From: Dehalobacter sp. CP
GTDB taxonomy: Bacteria; Bacillota_B; Desulfitobacteriia; Desulfitobacteriales; Syntrophobotulaceae
Direction of reading: 5' to 3'
Length of the DNA: 6,895 bases
Assembly (NCBI GenBank): GCA_009910795.1
Contig: VMEE01000032.1
Span: 1 to 6,895, forward strand
Under the pieces are notes generated by a model. That model was not told the origin of the DNA. It saw nothing but the letters and a program-made list of their open reading frames with translations, and ran no database searches. This document shows positions 6,543 through 6,895 of the stretch, piece after piece (position 1 is the stretch's first letter; every line of letters starts with the position of its first letter). Position numbers and translations under genes: made by a program.

Positions 6543-6895
6543 TTAGTCTTCCACTTCTCTATCGATCACATCCGCCACACAGGCGGCCAGCAGGCGGCTG
6601 ACGATCTTCGATGCTTCATCCAAGCTGTATGATTTATCGGAAAGAAACCAGCTCTGATACACCGAAATCATGCCTGCGGTGACAAAATCGACGGTTACAT
6701 TCAGGGCGATGGGTTCAATATCATTAGAGAGGCTTAATCCGCCAAACAGCTTATCCCTGAGTATCTGCTTAAGCCGAAGGCTAAGCGTGGAGCTTTTGAT
6801 GGAACGGAGGATCGCCGTATTCAGATCCAGATCCATATACAGGAGATTGTTCAGGCTCTTATAGAACAAATAAGGATCTTTGCTTAGCTTCGAAA
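6543..6895 (-). CDS. TetR/AcrR-type regulator, C-terminal part (5' end outside window)
   Basis: The minus-strand frame is open from the right edge to TAA at 6543-6545, so the N-terminal helix-turn-helix domain lies outside. A TTG at 6867-6869 is not a start because coding continues upstream (SKLSKDPYLFYKSLNNLLYM). The visible 117 or so residues are helical. They carry a stretch typical of the TetR ligand-binding domain: TVDFVTAGMISVYQSWFLSD, then SLDEASKIVSRLLAACV, corresponding to the last two long helices. It differs from the other two regulators in the window, lacking their FYxxxL...GQNSF segment, so it belongs to another TetR subgroup. It converges on the DegV gene across 660 bases. Ligand and targets are unknown. 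Confidence 0.7.
   Translation of the reverse strand, partial: SKLSKDPYLFYKSLNNLLYMDLDLNTAILRSIKSSTLSLRLKQILRDKLFGGLSLSNDIEPIALNVTVDFVTAGMISVYQSWFLSDKSYSLDEASKIVSRLLAACVADVIDREVED

Overview
The window looks like an accessory region of a Gram-positive anaerobe of the Clostridia (Firmicutes). The basis is strong AGGAGG-type ribosome binding sites, moderate GC, several TetR regulators with the C-terminal domain common in clostridia, a radical SAM/SPASM-type gene and a DegV protein. I cannot name a species.

Layout, left to right. (1) The C-terminal part of a TetR-type regulator runs in from the left edge (2-343). (2) Next are the remains of a multi-spanning membrane protein gene, broken by an in-frame stop and frameshifts (about 440-840). 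(3) An intact TetR-type regulator follows (933-1532). (4) Convergent with it and almost touching is a 359-residue protein on the minus strand (1534-2613). By comparison with its neighbour it is a radical SAM-like protein that has lost the cluster-binding cysteine loop, the GGEP motif and the C-terminal cysteines. (5) A 199-base divergent intergenic region holds an 11-bp-arm palindrome at 2708-2732, flanked by two facing promoter-like sequences. (6) Going right is a radical SAM gene (2813-4071) with an intact CX3CX2C motif, split by an internal deletion plus frameshift near 3616. (7) cdsA (phosphatidate cytidylyltransferase, 4078-4959) and a DegV-family fatty-acid-binding protein (5024-5881) follow on the same strand. 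(8) About 660 bases have no supportable gene. (9) The C-terminal part of a third TetR-type regulator is on the minus strand at the right edge (6543-6895).

How it may fit together. The divergent pair (radical SAM and its cysteine-less relative), cdsA and the DegV gene look like one unit controlled from the central palindrome, probably by a TetR-type repressor. CdsA makes CDP-diacylglycerol, and DegV/FakB-type proteins carry fatty acids for phosphorylation and phospholipid synthesis, so a membrane-lipid role is the natural inference. The radical SAM substrate is unknown. The most interesting item is the conserved-looking open reading frame for a cysteine-free radical SAM relative opposite a radical SAM gene. 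The locus is also decaying: two of its genes carry clear lesions.
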